From Planctomycetaceae bacterium (GTDB taxonomy: Bacteria > Planctomycetota > Planctomycetia > Planctomycetales > Planctomycetaceae), in the NCBI GenBank assembly GCA_020426505.1, contig JAGQPX010000017.1, positions 46,051 to 110,050 of the forward strand: a DNA stretch of 64,000 nt, read 5' to 3'. Made by a program: the position numbers and the translations under genes. Every line of letters starts with the position of its first letter. The stretch's first letter is position 1. The notes beneath the pieces are model-generated. The model did no database searches. It worked only from the letters and a program-made list of their open reading frames with translations, and was not told the DNA's origin. Shown here one piece after another: positions 25,705-34,808 of this stretch.

Positions 25705-27549
25705 ATGCTGATGCACCGGTTGCTTTTCTGTCTGATTCTCATGCTCTTCTCCTCCGTGCTGCACGCGGCGGAACGACCCAACTTTGTCTGGCTCGTTTCC
25801 GAAGACAACTCGAAACACTACCTTAAGCTCTTCGATGAACACGGAGCGGAGACGCCTCGCATCGCGGAGATGGCCGAGCAGGGGCTGTTGTTCGAGCATG
25901 CATTCTCGAACGCTCCGGTCTGCTCGGTCGCGCGGACGACGCTGATCACCGGTTGCTATGCTCCGCGTATCGGCACGCAGTTTCATCGAAAGATGGTCGA
26001 AGTCCCGCTGCCGGGCGATCTGCGGATGTTCCCCGCGTACCTGCGAGAGGCCGGGTACTACACGACCAACCGGCAGAAGAAAGACTACAACGCCATTGAA
26101 GGCGACAAGGTCTGGGACGAGTCGTCGAAGCGAGCCAGCTGGCGAGATCGACGCGATGGCCAGCCGTTCTTTCACTACCAGAGTTTCCCCGTCACGCACG
26201 AGAGTTCGCTGCACTTCTCAGCGGAGGAGATGGCGAATGAGGCGACCGAGACTGATCCCGACGAGGTCACACTCGCCCCGTATCACCCGGACACGCCGAC
26301 GTTCCGTTACACCCACGCCCGCTATCACGACCGCATCCGCGAGTTGGACGGACAGATCGGCGAGGTCCTCGACCAGCTGCAAACGGACGGCCTGCTCGAA
26401 GACACGTTTGTGTTCTACTTCGGCGATCACGGCGGCGTCCTCCCGCGGAGCAAGGGGTACGTCTACGAAAGCGGTCTGCACGTGCCGTTGGTCGTGCGAG
26501 TCCCCAAGAACTGGCAGCACCTCGCCCCCGCACTGCGTGGCACCCGCATCGACGGCTTCGTCAGCTTCATCGACTTCGGCCCGACGCTGCTGCACCTCGC
26601 CGGCTTGCCGGTCCCGGACGAAGTCGACGGTCGCCCGTTCCTCGGCGAAGACGTCACTCTCGCAGACCTGAACGCCCGCAATGAGGCCTTCGGCCATGCT
26701 GACCGCTTTGACGAGAAGTACGACCTCGTCCGCTCACTGCGTCGTGGCAAGTTCAAGTACATCCGCAGCTATCAACCCTTCAATTTCGACGGCCTGCAAA
26801 ACAACTACCGCTACCGCATGCTGGCCTACGCCGAGTGGAGGCGGCTGTCTCAAGAGGGCCAACTGAACGACGTGCGACGACAGTTCTTCGAGACTCGCCC
26901 CCCGGAAGCTCTCTACGACCTCGAAGCCGACCCGCACGAAACAGTCAATCTGGCGATCGACCCCAAACATGCCGAGACGCTCACGCAGATGAGAGAGGCA
27001 TTATCCAACAAACTCAAGACCCTGCCCGACCTCAGCCTCTACCCGGAGAGCCACCTCGTCGAACATGCGTTCGACAATCCGACCAAGTTCGGTGCGGCAC
27101 ACCAGCAGGACATCGCCCGTCTGGTCGACACGGCTGACCTGAGTCTCCACCCCTTCGACGAAGTCCGTGACCAAATCGAGGCGGCCCTCCAGTCCGAGAA
27201 TCCCTGGGAGCGCTACTGGGCTCTCATCACCTGCAGCACGCACGGCAAATCCGCGAAGGTAATGATCCCCCAAGCCACTTCCCTTGCAACCAGCGACCCT
27301 GAACGCCTCGTTCGCATCCGTGCCGCCGAGTTCCTAGCCTTCATCGAAGCCGGCGAGCCGGGTCCGGTCCTCACCGATGCCCTCTGCACAACAGAGTCAG
27401 CCACCGAAGCCAACCTGATCCTCAATACGGTTGTCCTCCTCCGCGACAGACCCACCACGTGCCAATTTGAGATCAACGAGAACATTTTCCAACCGTCCGT
27501 TCGCAAAGCCGAGTACGTCCAACGTCGGCTCTCGTACCTGAATGAGTAG
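25705..27549 (+). CDS. Exported sulfatase with C-terminal HEAT-like repeats
   Basis: The 614-residue protein has a signal peptide (HRLLFCLILMLFSSVLHAAE) and a sulfatase alkaline-phosphatase-like fold. It shows the metal-binding WLVSEDN segment, the modification site in APVCSVARTTLITG, the DH metal pair in YFGDHGGVLPRSKG and the EPP-like DLEADPHETVNLA end. At the modification site, CSVAR departs from the canonical C-x-(P/A)-x-R at position three (Val), as in some planctomycete subfamilies. The last 150 residues resemble HEAT repeats (PERLVRIRAAEFLAFIEAGE). Probable substrates are sulfated polysaccharides. ATG 25705 has GAGG 8 bases upstream; longer in-frame TTG starts are less likely. Confidence 0.88.
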   Translation: MLMHRLLFCLILMLFSSVLHAAERPNFVWLVSEDNSKHYLKLFDEHGAETPRIAEMAEQGLLFEHAFSNAPVCSVARTTLITGCYAPRIGTQFHRKMVEVPLPGDLRMFPAYLREAGYYTTNRQKKDYNAIEGDKVWDESSKRASWRDRRDGQPFFHYQSFPVTHESSLHFSAEEMANEATETDPDEVTLAPYHPDTPTFRYTHARYHDRIRELDGQIGEVLDQLQTDGLLEDTFVFYFGDHGGVLPRSKGYVYESGLHVPLVVRVPKNWQHLAPALRGTRIDGFVSFIDFGPTLLHLAGLPVPDEVDGRPFLGEDVTLADLNARNEAFGHADRFDEKYDLVRSLRRGKFKYIRSYQPFNFDGLQNNYRYRMLAYAEWRRLSQEGQLNDVRRQFFETRPPEALYDLEADPHETVNLAIDPKHAETLTQMREALSNKLKTLPDLSLYPESHLVEHAFDNPTKFGAAHQQDIARLVDTADLSLHPFDEVRDQIEAALQSENPWERYWALITCSTHGKSAKVMIPQATSLATSDPERLVRIRAAEFLAFIEAGEPGPVLTDALCTTESATEANLILNTVVLLRDRPTTCQFEINENIFQPSVRKAEYVQRRLSYLNE

Positions 27550-27569
27550 TAACAACGAGTCGCCCAAAC

Positions 27570-28385
27570 ATGCCCATCCGTCAACAGGTTGAACATCAGG
27601 GAGTCGAAGGTGCCCGCGTTGGTCGGTTCAACCGGGCCATCAATACGACGTTTGTCGTCTATCGCATTGGTGACACGCTGATTGACGCGGGGCCTTCCAA
27701 TCAGTGGAAGGCCGTGCGGACGTTTGTGGATCTGCGGCCGCCAAAGCGGTTGTTGCTCACGCATCATCATGAGGATCACGCTGGTAACGCGGACCGGATC
27801 GCGCGGCGGTTTGACCTGACGCCGTTCGCTCCCGAGTTGGGTCGAGCCAAGCTGGCGAGTGGGTATCGCACGCCACTCACACAGCGGCTGGTCTGGGGCA
27901 GTCCGCGACCGGTCGAGACCCAGCCGCTGCCGGATCACATGGAACTCGGCTCCGACTGCACACTGAGGGCCATCCCAACGCCGGGTCATGCGAAGGATCA
28001 CACGTGCCTGCTCTGGCAGCAGCGGGGCTTTCTGTTCAGCGGCGATCTCTACCTCGCCCGCAACCTGACCCACATGCGGTCAGACGAGAACCTCCAACTG
28101 CTCATGCAGAGCATCGTCCAAGTGCTGCGGCTCGACTTCGACACGATCTTCTGCTCCCACCGAGGCGTCGTCGAACAGGGTCATGCTGCGCTTTCCGAAA
28201 AGCTCGACAACCTCAAGCAACTTTGCGAACAGGCGCGCGAACTCCACGAGCAGGGGCTTTCCGAGAGCGAGATCGTCGTCCGTCTGCGCGGCCCGGAAGA
28301 CGGTCTCTCAAAAATGAGCCGCTACAACATCAGCAAGCGTAACCTCGTGGGTCAGGCTGCACAGGTGGACATATCTAGATTGTGA
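27570..28385 (+). CDS. Metallo-beta-lactamase-fold hydrolase
   Basis: The 271-residue protein carries the fold's dinuclear metal motif THHHEDH at about residue 63, a downstream PTPGHAKDH histidine, an SGDLY aspartate and a final CSHRG histidine. The spacing fits glyoxalase II-like and hydroxyacylglutathione hydrolase-like members, followed by a helical C-terminal extension (LSEKLDNLKQLCEQARELHE). It starts 20 bases after the sulfatase stop on the same strand, so co-transcription is likely. The substrate is unknown. Confidence 0.85.
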   Translation: MPIRQQVEHQGVEGARVGRFNRAINTTFVVYRIGDTLIDAGPSNQWKAVRTFVDLRPPKRLLLTHHHEDHAGNADRIARRFDLTPFAPELGRAKLASGYRTPLTQRLVWGSPRPVETQPLPDHMELGSDCTLRAIPTPGHAKDHTCLLWQQRGFLFSGDLYLARNLTHMRSDENLQLLMQSIVQVLRLDFDTIFCSHRGVVEQGHAALSEKLDNLKQLCEQARELHEQGLSESEIVVRLRGPEDGLSKMSRYNISKRNLVGQAAQVDISRL

Positions 28386-28386
28386 T

Positions 28387-28920
28387 ATGTTTACTCAACC
28401 TCAGCTAACCGCACTGAACCAACGTAACGATGTTACAGATCTGTTGATTGCTCCTATGAGTGTAGACCTCAAATCTATTCGGAAACAAATCGACAGCGAA
28501 CTGCCTCGAAGTTCAAGGTGGTGGTTCGATGACACTCCACTCGATTGGGAGTTTGCTCCAGACAGGTATTCTTTCCTTCCTGGCGACGAGTTGGAAATGG
28601 TTGGAGGAGACACTCGTGAGGAATGGTCGGAACTCTTGATCTTCGGATCCTTTGATTACGCTGAAGGAGGAGGAGCTGCACCTTGGATTGCTGTCCGAAC
28701 ATCTGACCAAGCAATTTGTGGCATTGACGTCGAACGCAAATCAGGGTCGGTCCTACTTTTCAACAGCACCCTGCGACAATTCGTCAGCACTTTTTCAACA
28801 CTTGACCAATACTTCTCTCACCGCAACCCAGTTCCTTCGAGTATCTGTTCTAAAGTTGGGGCGATCGATCCCCTTGTCTATCCAATCTCCGAATGGTCAA
28901 AGATGATTGCCCACACCTGA
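28387..28920 (+). CDS. SUKH (SMI1/KNR4)-like protein
   Basis: The 177-residue acidic protein has the SUKH layout: a helix, LIFGSFDYAEGGGAAPWIAV with the central glycine-rich turn, then GIDVERKSG strands and a closing helix (FVSTFSTLDQYF). SUKH proteins often serve as immunity proteins to polymorphic toxins, but single copies also have other roles; no toxin gene is next to it. It begins 1 base after the preceding stop; an internal ATG at 28456 is an equally plausible start. GC is clearly lower than the neighbours, suggesting later acquisition. Confidence 0.6.
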   Translation: MFTQPQLTALNQRNDVTDLLIAPMSVDLKSIRKQIDSELPRSSRWWFDDTPLDWEFAPDRYSFLPGDELEMVGGDTREEWSELLIFGSFDYAEGGGAAPWIAVRTSDQAICGIDVERKSGSVLLFNSTLRQFVSTFSTLDQYFSHRNPVPSSICSKVGAIDPLVYPISEWSKMIAHT

Positions 28921-28972
28921 CATGACGACGGAAGAATGCAGGTGTCAAGCAAGCTACTGTGGGTGTCAATTG

Positions 28973-30394
28973 TCACGAGAGGATGTCGTGAATGACCTCA
29001 CCGGCGACATCCGTCAGCCGGTAACGTCGACCGTTGTGCAGGTACGTCAGACGTTCGTGGTCGAGGCCGAGCAGGTGAAGCATCGTTGCGTGGAGGTCGT
29101 GGACGCTGACGGGGTTCTCGACGGCTGCATACCCGATGTCGTCCGTCTCGCCATAGCTCACGCCTCCTTTGATGCCAGCACCCGCCATCCAGGTGAGGAA
29201 GCCGTTCGGGTTGTGATCGCGGCCGTCGCCCCGTTGTGAGACCGGCATGCGGCCGAACTCGCCCCCCCAGATGACGAGCGTCGAGTCCCACAAGCCGCGT
29301 TCCTTGAGGTCGGTCAGCAGTCCGTCGATGGGGACGTCGGTCGCTGCACAATGGCCGGTATGATTCTCGGTCAGTTTGTTGTGAGCGTCCCATTCGCCGT
29401 CGCTGTAGACCTGCACGAAGCGGACGCCACTTTCGATGAGACGACGCGCCATCAGACACTTCGAGCCGTAGGACTTGGACTCCTTGCGGTCGATGCCGTA
29501 GCGTTTATGCGTGTCGGCTGTCTCCTTCGAGAGATCGACGACGTCGGTTGCTTCGGTCTGCATGCGGTACGCGAGCTCGAACGACTGAATGCGAGCCAGC
29601 AGGTCGGCCTCGCCGGGGTGACCGTCGAGGTGCTCCTGATTGAGCTTGGCGAGCAGATCGAGTTGGGCTCGCTGGTCGTCTCGTGAGACATCGCCGGGGC
29701 GATTCAGGTTGAGGATGGGCGTGCCGTTCGGTCGAAAGAGCGTTCCTTGGTAGGTCGAGGGCAGGAAGCCGTTCCCCCAGTTGTGAATACCTCCCTTCGC
29801 GCCCTGTGTGTTGCCGAGGACCACGTAGCCGGGCAGGTCCTGATTCTCGCTGCCGAGCCCGTACGTCACCCATGCTCCCGCCGTCGGGAAGCCGGGGCGC
29901 GGGAGACCCGAGTTGATCTGGTAGATCGCGGGCACATGGTTGTCCGACTCGGTAAAGCAGGACTTGATAAAGGCGATGTCGTCGACGTGTTTGGCGACGT
30001 TGGTGTACTTTTCGCAGACCCAGGCTCCGCACTCACCGTACTGCTGAAACTCGAACGGCGACTTCATCAACGGACCGGGATCGCCAAAGAAGACGTTGAT
30101 GTCGATCCGCTCGCCGTCACGCTTGGTGAGTTCCGGCTTAGGATCAAAGATGTCGACCGCACTCGGACCGCCCTCCATGAACAGCCAGATGATGTTCTTG
30201 GCTTTCGCGGGGAAGTGGCCGTCACGGGGAGCGAGTGGATGCACAGGGTCCGGCTCGCTGGCGGCGGACGATCGCTGTGTGAGCAGGTCGGCCAGCGCAA
30301 GCATCCCCAGCCCGCCTCCGGACTTTCGCAGCAGGTCACGCCGGTTCAGGATCGGCTCGTAACGACCGCAATGGGTGCTTGATGTCTCGGTCAC
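28973..30394 (-). CDS. DUF1501 Tat-exported protein
   Basis: The 473-residue protein starts with a twin-arginine signal (NRRDLLRKSGGGLGMLALAD). DUF1501 hallmarks follow: KNIIWLFMEGGPSAVDIFDP, ARRLIESGVRFVQVY, VIWGGEFGRMP and HDLHATMLHLLGLDHERLTY with a closing GRRYRLTDV. The fold is alkaline-phosphatase/sulfatase-like. In planctomycetes DUF1501 genes nearly always follow a DUF1549/DUF1553 (PSD1) gene, as here 9 bases upstream; the pair is thought to act together in the cell envelope but the reaction is unknown. Start is GTG with a GAGG site. Confidence 0.92.
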   Translation of the reverse strand: MTETSSTHCGRYEPILNRRDLLRKSGGGLGMLALADLLTQRSSAASEPDPVHPLAPRDGHFPAKAKNIIWLFMEGGPSAVDIFDPKPELTKRDGERIDINVFFGDPGPLMKSPFEFQQYGECGAWVCEKYTNVAKHVDDIAFIKSCFTESDNHVPAIYQINSGLPRPGFPTAGAWVTYGLGSENQDLPGYVVLGNTQGAKGGIHNWGNGFLPSTYQGTLFRPNGTPILNLNRPGDVSRDDQRAQLDLLAKLNQEHLDGHPGEADLLARIQSFELAYRMQTEATDVVDLSKETADTHKRYGIDRKESKSYGSKCLMARRLIESGVRFVQVYSDGEWDAHNKLTENHTGHCAATDVPIDGLLTDLKERGLWDSTLVIWGGEFGRMPVSQRGDGRDHNPNGFLTWMAGAGIKGGVSYGETDDIGYAAVENPVSVHDLHATMLHLLGLDHERLTYLHNGRRYRLTDVAGEVIHDILS

Positions 30395-30403
30395 GATGTG
30401 TCC

Positions 30404-33388
30404 TCAATCGACGTACAGGAATTCGTTCAGTCCGAACAACGTTTGGCAGAAGTCGGTAACCGCCAGTTTGCGGGTCTCGTCAGCAGGTTGATCAGGGGTT
30501 CGAGCATGTCGTTGCTCGGCCTGTGAGGCGATGAACTCTTGTGACGCGGCGGCCTCGCTCTCGCTGGGCGGCCGACCGACTGACAGTGCAAATGCTCGAC
30601 TGACGAGTTGGGCGTTGTCGTCACCACACTCGTCGATTAATCGTTGAGCAAAGTCACCTGAACGAGTGCGGACGAAGCCGTCGTTCAGGATGGCGAGCGC
30701 CTGCGGGGCGACGGTCGAGTCGTCACGGCGACCGCAGCTTTTCAGCAGGTCGGGTCGATCAAAGGCCTGCAGCAACGGATAAGGCACGACCCGTTTGTGG
30801 AACATGTACACCGTGCGGCGATGCGTGGCAGGCTCGTCCTTCGCATCGTCGGGATACTTCGTCTTGAGGTTACGGGCCGCTCCGACCGCTTCTCTCGGGA
30901 TCGGCGGCTTGAACGCTGGTCCGAAGGGTTCAAGGTTCAACGTCCCGCTGACGGCGAGCATCGTGTCCCGCAGGATCTCGGCTTCGAGTCGTTGCGGTCT
31001 GCGACGCCAGTGGAAACGGTTCTGTGGATCGACCGCTGCCTTCGTCTCATCGAAGTCGGTCCCCTGCTGATAGGCCGCACTCAACACGATCATCCGATGC
31101 AGGCGTTTGAGCTGCCAGCCGTTCTCGACGAGGTCATTCGCCAGCCATTCGAGCAACTCCGGGTGTGTCGGCTGCTCGCCACGCACGCCGAAGTCATCGA
31201 CCGTTTTGACGAGTCCTTCGCCGAAGTGGTGTTGCCAGATGCGGTTGACGATGACCCTCGCCAGGAGTGGACCGGCTCCATGCTCGACGTCCGTCATCCA
31301 GTCGGCCAGCGCACGCCGCTGATAGGTGCTCTCCAGCTTCGGCTCACTGGCGAGTGCTGCCTCACGGTACTCGTCGACCGTCTTGTCGCGAAGAAGCACT
31401 TTGATGAAACCGAGTTGCACCCGCTGGTCCCGGTCGTAGAAGTCTGCCCGCTCGAACAGCCAACTCTCCGCCGGCTGCGAGCCGAAATCGCGGAACGCGA
31501 GCAGTTGCGGCCCTTTCCCATTGACCTTGTACTTTTCCTCGCGATCGCCACTTTGGAAAGCACTCAACAGGCGGTAATACTCACGAGACGAAATCGCGTC
31601 GTACTTGTGATCGTGACACCTCGCGCAGCCGACCGTCAGTGCGAGAAAGGCGGAGCCGGTCGTTGAGACGATGTCGTCCAGTTCGTTGTAGCGGTTCCGC
31701 AGTCGCTCCTCTTCGAGGAACGTATCTGCCAGCACCGTGTGCGGCCCGGCGACAAGGAACCCGGTCGCAGCGACGGCGTCCCGGCTGTCCGGCTCGAATT
31801 CGTCCCCTGCGATTTGCCAGCGGACGAACTGATCGAATGGCATGTCATCGTTAAAGGCCCGGATCACGAAGTCCCGGTAGTGGAAGGCATTCGGACGGTC
31901 GCGGTCTCCCTCCTGTCCGTCGCTGTCGGCGTATCGGGCTACATCGAGCCAGTGCCGTCCCCAACGCTCGCCGAAGTGCTGACTGTCCAGAAGTCGATCA
32001 ACGAGTTCTTCCACTGCCGCATCACAGTCCTGCTCATACGCTGCGACGAACGTGTCCAACTCGTCCGGGGTCGGCGGGAGACCGGTCAGGTCGAACATCA
32101 CCCGCCGAATGAGCTTGCGAGGCCCGAGTGCAGGCGTCGGAGTGAGGTCATGTTCATGGAGTGTGGCGGAGATGAACGAATCGATGGAAGATTGACTCCA
32201 ATCGTCATCCGGCACACTTGGCACTTCGACAGGACATAGCGGTTGAAAGGCCCAGTGTTCACGCGCTCGTTCGGTGCGGGGATCCAAGACGTCCGCATGA
32301 GCGGGCCAGTCAGCCCCCTGATCGATCCACGCCCGCAGGATGCCGACCTGCTCATCCGTGAGACGGTCTCCTTCCGGCGGCATGACCATGTCATCCTTGA
32401 TGCCCGCGACCAGATGGATCATTCGACTGACGTCACTGTGTCCCGCTTTGAGGATCAGTCCCCCTTCGCCCCCCTCCATCACTCGTGCATGAGTTCCCAG
32501 ATTGAGACCTCCTTCCTCATTGCCGGTCGCATGACACTCGAAGCATCGCTCCCGCAGGATGGGTTGCACGTCGGTGACGAAGTCGACATGTCGTTCGACC
32601 GCAGGCGGTAGCAGAGCCGCGTAATCGATCGAAGCCGCGACACCTGCGAGATGATTCTGCTCGACCTCCGATGGAGTGAGTGCACGGTCGTAGAGGGCGA
32701 CCAGATGGAGTTCGCCCAGCCACGGTCGGTCGCCACTCGACTCATTCGCCAGCAGCAAGGGGTATCCGTCGTCCCAGTTCGAGAGGTCCCCCTCGACTTT
32801 CGTACTCACAACCGACTCGCCGTTCACGTAGAGGTGGACCGCCCCGGAAGCATCGCGGGTGTAAACGAAGTGAGTGAGTTCTCCGGCCTTGACCGTCCGT
32901 TCCGGAGTCGCGGTGGAGGGGATCCCGTTCGTCGATGTCTTGGTCGTGCGGAGACGGACATCGAAGCGATTGCCATCCTGTCCGACGGTCAGATTCCGTG
33001 TACCCGGTCCTGCGGAGAACGAGACAATCCTTGCTGGCCCGGTTTGTCGATCGTCCTGCGGCCTGAGCCAGACTTCGACGGTCAGTGCATTGGCTGACCG
33101 CACCGCTTCGACCAGACGCGTCGCCGACCCTTCGGTGCGAATGCGTGCAGACGACGTGACCTTCAACCAACCGTTCTGCCATTGACTCGTCTCGGGTGTT
33201 CCGAGTGAGAGATTCAATGATGGCTCAACTTCCGCGCTGTCGTGCAGCACGGTCCCCTGCTGTTCATCACAGCGATAAAGCACCTGCAGCCCGTGCGTGA
33301 CGCGTGGCTCACCCGCGCCGAGGGCACTCGTCACGATCAGCACGCAGGCAGGCCAAAAAGTGCGGACAATTCGGATTGGCATCAGCAT
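30404..33388 (-). CDS. PSD1 / planctomycete cytochrome c protein with LamG-like domain
   Basis: The 994-residue exported protein has a signal peptide (PIRIVRTFWPACVLIVTSAL). It continues with a LamG/concanavalin-like beta-sandwich (about 40-250), the planctomycete cytochrome c domain with heme-binding CFECH at about residue 283, DUF1549 (DLTGLPPTPDELD; second motif CARCH at about 587) and DUF1553 (ARVIVNRIWQHHFGEGLVKT). The two CxxCH sites predict covalent heme, so an electron-transfer role in the envelope is likely. LamG domains bind sugars. ATG 33388 is chosen because the signal peptide starts there; a longer reading to 33460 adds a hydrophilic lead. It is the first gene of an operon with the DUF1501 gene. 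Confidence 0.92.
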   Translation of the reverse strand: MLMPIRIVRTFWPACVLIVTSALGAGEPRVTHGLQVLYRCDEQQGTVLHDSAEVEPSLNLSLGTPETSQWQNGWLKVTSSARIRTEGSATRLVEAVRSANALTVEVWLRPQDDRQTGPARIVSFSAGPGTRNLTVGQDGNRFDVRLRTTKTSTNGIPSTATPERTVKAGELTHFVYTRDASGAVHLYVNGESVVSTKVEGDLSNWDDGYPLLLANESSGDRPWLGELHLVALYDRALTPSEVEQNHLAGVAASIDYAALLPPAVERHVDFVTDVQPILRERCFECHATGNEEGGLNLGTHARVMEGGEGGLILKAGHSDVSRMIHLVAGIKDDMVMPPEGDRLTDEQVGILRAWIDQGADWPAHADVLDPRTERAREHWAFQPLCPVEVPSVPDDDWSQSSIDSFISATLHEHDLTPTPALGPRKLIRRVMFDLTGLPPTPDELDTFVAAYEQDCDAAVEELVDRLLDSQHFGERWGRHWLDVARYADSDGQEGDRDRPNAFHYRDFVIRAFNDDMPFDQFVRWQIAGDEFEPDSRDAVAATGFLVAGPHTVLADTFLEEERLRNRYNELDDIVSTTGSAFLALTVGCARCHDHKYDAISSREYYRLLSAFQSGDREEKYKVNGKGPQLLAFRDFGSQPAESWLFERADFYDRDQRVQLGFIKVLLRDKTVDEYREAALASEPKLESTYQRRALADWMTDVEHGAGPLLARVIVNRIWQHHFGEGLVKTVDDFGVRGEQPTHPELLEWLANDLVENGWQLKRLHRMIVLSAAYQQGTDFDETKAAVDPQNRFHWRRRPQRLEAEILRDTMLAVSGTLNLEPFGPAFKPPIPREAVGAARNLKTKYPDDAKDEPATHRRTVYMFHKRVVPYPLLQAFDRPDLLKSCGRRDDSTVAPQALAILNDGFVRTRSGDFAQRLIDECGDDNAQLVSRAFALSVGRPPSESEAAASQEFIASQAEQRHARTPDQPADETRKLAVTDFCQTLFGLNEFLYVD

Positions 33389-33723
33389 GAAGCTCACTTG
33401 CGACCGTTTGGCAAGGACATTCTCTGACCGTTGGGTCGAATCCAATGGCCGAACATTCATGTTATCAAAGAGGTCGTCGAAAGGGTGAGTGACCTGCCAC
33501 CCGTGGCTTCGCGATTTCTCGCAGAAACGCAGGACTCGCAGAGGTTGCTTAAGAGACTCGAATTGGCTCGATCATCTTTGCGGCTCGGCGCCTCTGCGAG
33601 ACAAATGAAAAACGGATCACCATAAGCCGGGGAGTGAGACAGATTGCCGGCTGCATTCGGATCGCGATTTTGTAGAATGGGATCAGAGTTTCCAGATTTC
33701 AACCAACTCAAAAGGAGCGTCTC
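33389..33723. other. Intergenic region between PSD1 gene and small secreted protein
   Basis: No gene is supported here. It holds a 10-bp inverted repeat (separate entry), a TAGAAT box at 33673 without a good -35 partner, and the strong AAAGGAG ribosome site of the next gene. Confidence 0.55.
33535..33600. repeat. Long-loop inverted repeat
   Basis: CTCGCAGAGG at 33535-33544 pairs perfectly with CCTCTGCGAG at 33591-33600 around a 46-base spacer. The flanking text (CTCGCAGAAACGCAGGACT) has the cycling GCAGA pattern common in planctomycete intergenic repeats. Confidence 0.5.
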
Positions 33724-34038
33724 ATGGCTAAGCTGCTCATGTCCCTGGCCAGTTTGGTTCTCTTCTCCACGATTGCCATTGGGGCTGATGCCGAAGATCA
33801 GCTCAAAGCCGTCATCGTCGTGATCAACGAACCCGGCACCATCAATGTCGAGATCAGTATCGGAACAGATGACGGGGTGAAGGTCGACGATCTGTTCGAC
33901 GTGTATCGCAACGATGAGCAACTCGGACGGCTCAAAATCGTGCAAGTTTCAGCAGACCGGGCGGTGGCCAAGATCACCAAGCTGAATGACTCGAAGATTC
34001 TGCGCAGAGGTGATAACGTCTTGAGCAACAGTCGTTAA
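33724..34038 (+). CDS. Small exported protein of unknown function
   Basis: The 104-residue protein has a signal peptide (LLMSLASLVLFSTIAIGA) and an 80-residue beta domain: INVEISIGTDDGVKVDDLFD, VYRNDEQLGRLKIVQV, AVAKITKLND. This resembles the FlgT-C/SH3-like beta-barrel seen in small bacterial envelope proteins, which is a guess from strand pattern. It has an excellent AAAGGAG site, which implies strong translation. It stands alone on the strand, so it is probably a monocistronic abundant protein. Confidence 0.75.
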   Translation: MAKLLMSLASLVLFSTIAIGADAEDQLKAVIVVINEPGTINVEISIGTDDGVKVDDLFDVYRNDEQLGRLKIVQVSADRAVAKITKLNDSKILRRGDNVLSNSR

Positions 34039-34126
34039 CTTGAGGGATGGAATCGAGTCACTGGCTTCTTCGCGTCGTTCGGATTCGGCGACAAGCACCT
34101 GGAACTTTTTGTGAGTGAGAACTTCA

Positions 34127-34798
34127 GTGGCAGACGAATCTCTCCCAGACATCATCACCCTGCCGATGATGCGTGAGCATCTTTACTCGGCTGTTGTCAG
34201 TGATTCGCTCGATGCGGTCGGTCGACGGCGGCAGACACCGAGCGTGCCGTTGCCGTCCGTGACGGTTGAGCGGTTGCTGGTGGGGCGGTGCAAGACGACG
34301 CTGTGGGACGATCTCTATCACGAAGACCCCCGGCCGTACGAGTTGGAACTCAAAGCAGTCGATGCGTGTCAGCCGGATGATGTGCTGATCGCGGCCTGTC
34401 ACGGGTCGATGCGGTCAGCCGTGTGGGGCGAACTGCTCACGACGGCTGCAACCAATCAGGGATGTATCGGAGCCGTCATCGACGGAGCCGTGCGGGATGT
34501 CGTGCGAATGCGGGAGATGGATTTTCCCTGTTTCTCCCGAGGGATGAGTCCGCTCGACAGCGCCAATCGCCAGCGGGTGGTCGACATTGACGTCCCGGTC
34601 GAAATCGGCGGAGCCGTGTTTGCAACAGGCGATCTTGTGTTCGCAGACATCGACGGCGTGGTCGTGGTGCCTCAGGAGGTCGAGGAGGAAGTTCTTCGTC
34701 TCGCCTGGCAGAAGGTGCATGCCGAGAACGAGATCCGCGACGCCATTCGAGCCGGCATGTCCGCGACAGCCGCTTTCGAGAAGTACGGGATTCTCTGA
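34127..34798 (+). CDS. RraA-like / HMG aldolase-family protein
   Basis: The 223-residue protein has the RraA/4-hydroxy-4-methyl-2-oxoglutarate aldolase fold with the G-x20-RD signature in AVWGELLTTAATNQGC through VIDGAVRDVVRM, plus FSRGMSP and DLVFADIDGVVVVPQ. Enzymes of this family retro-aldol cleave HMG or decarboxylate oxaloacetate with a divalent metal held by the Asp after the Arg. True RNase E inhibition is restricted to some proteobacterial members and is not implied. GTG 34127 is chosen, with a GTGAG stretch upstream; GTG 34115 is an alternative. It lies just ahead of the DinB-like gene on the same strand. Confidence 0.85.
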   Translation: MADESLPDIITLPMMREHLYSAVVSDSLDAVGRRRQTPSVPLPSVTVERLLVGRCKTTLWDDLYHEDPRPYELELKAVDACQPDDVLIAACHGSMRSAVWGELLTTAATNQGCIGAVIDGAVRDVVRMREMDFPCFSRGMSPLDSANRQRVVDIDVPVEIGGAVFATGDLVFADIDGVVVVPQEVEEEVLRLAWQKVHAENEIRDAIRAGMSATAAFEKYGIL

Positions 34799-34808
34799 GG
34801 GAGTCGAG

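Noticed and set aside
33457..33945. Reverse-strand frame overlapping the small exported protein
   Set aside because: The forward gene has a signal peptide and an excellent ribosome site; the reverse frame is irregular and includes repeat DNA.
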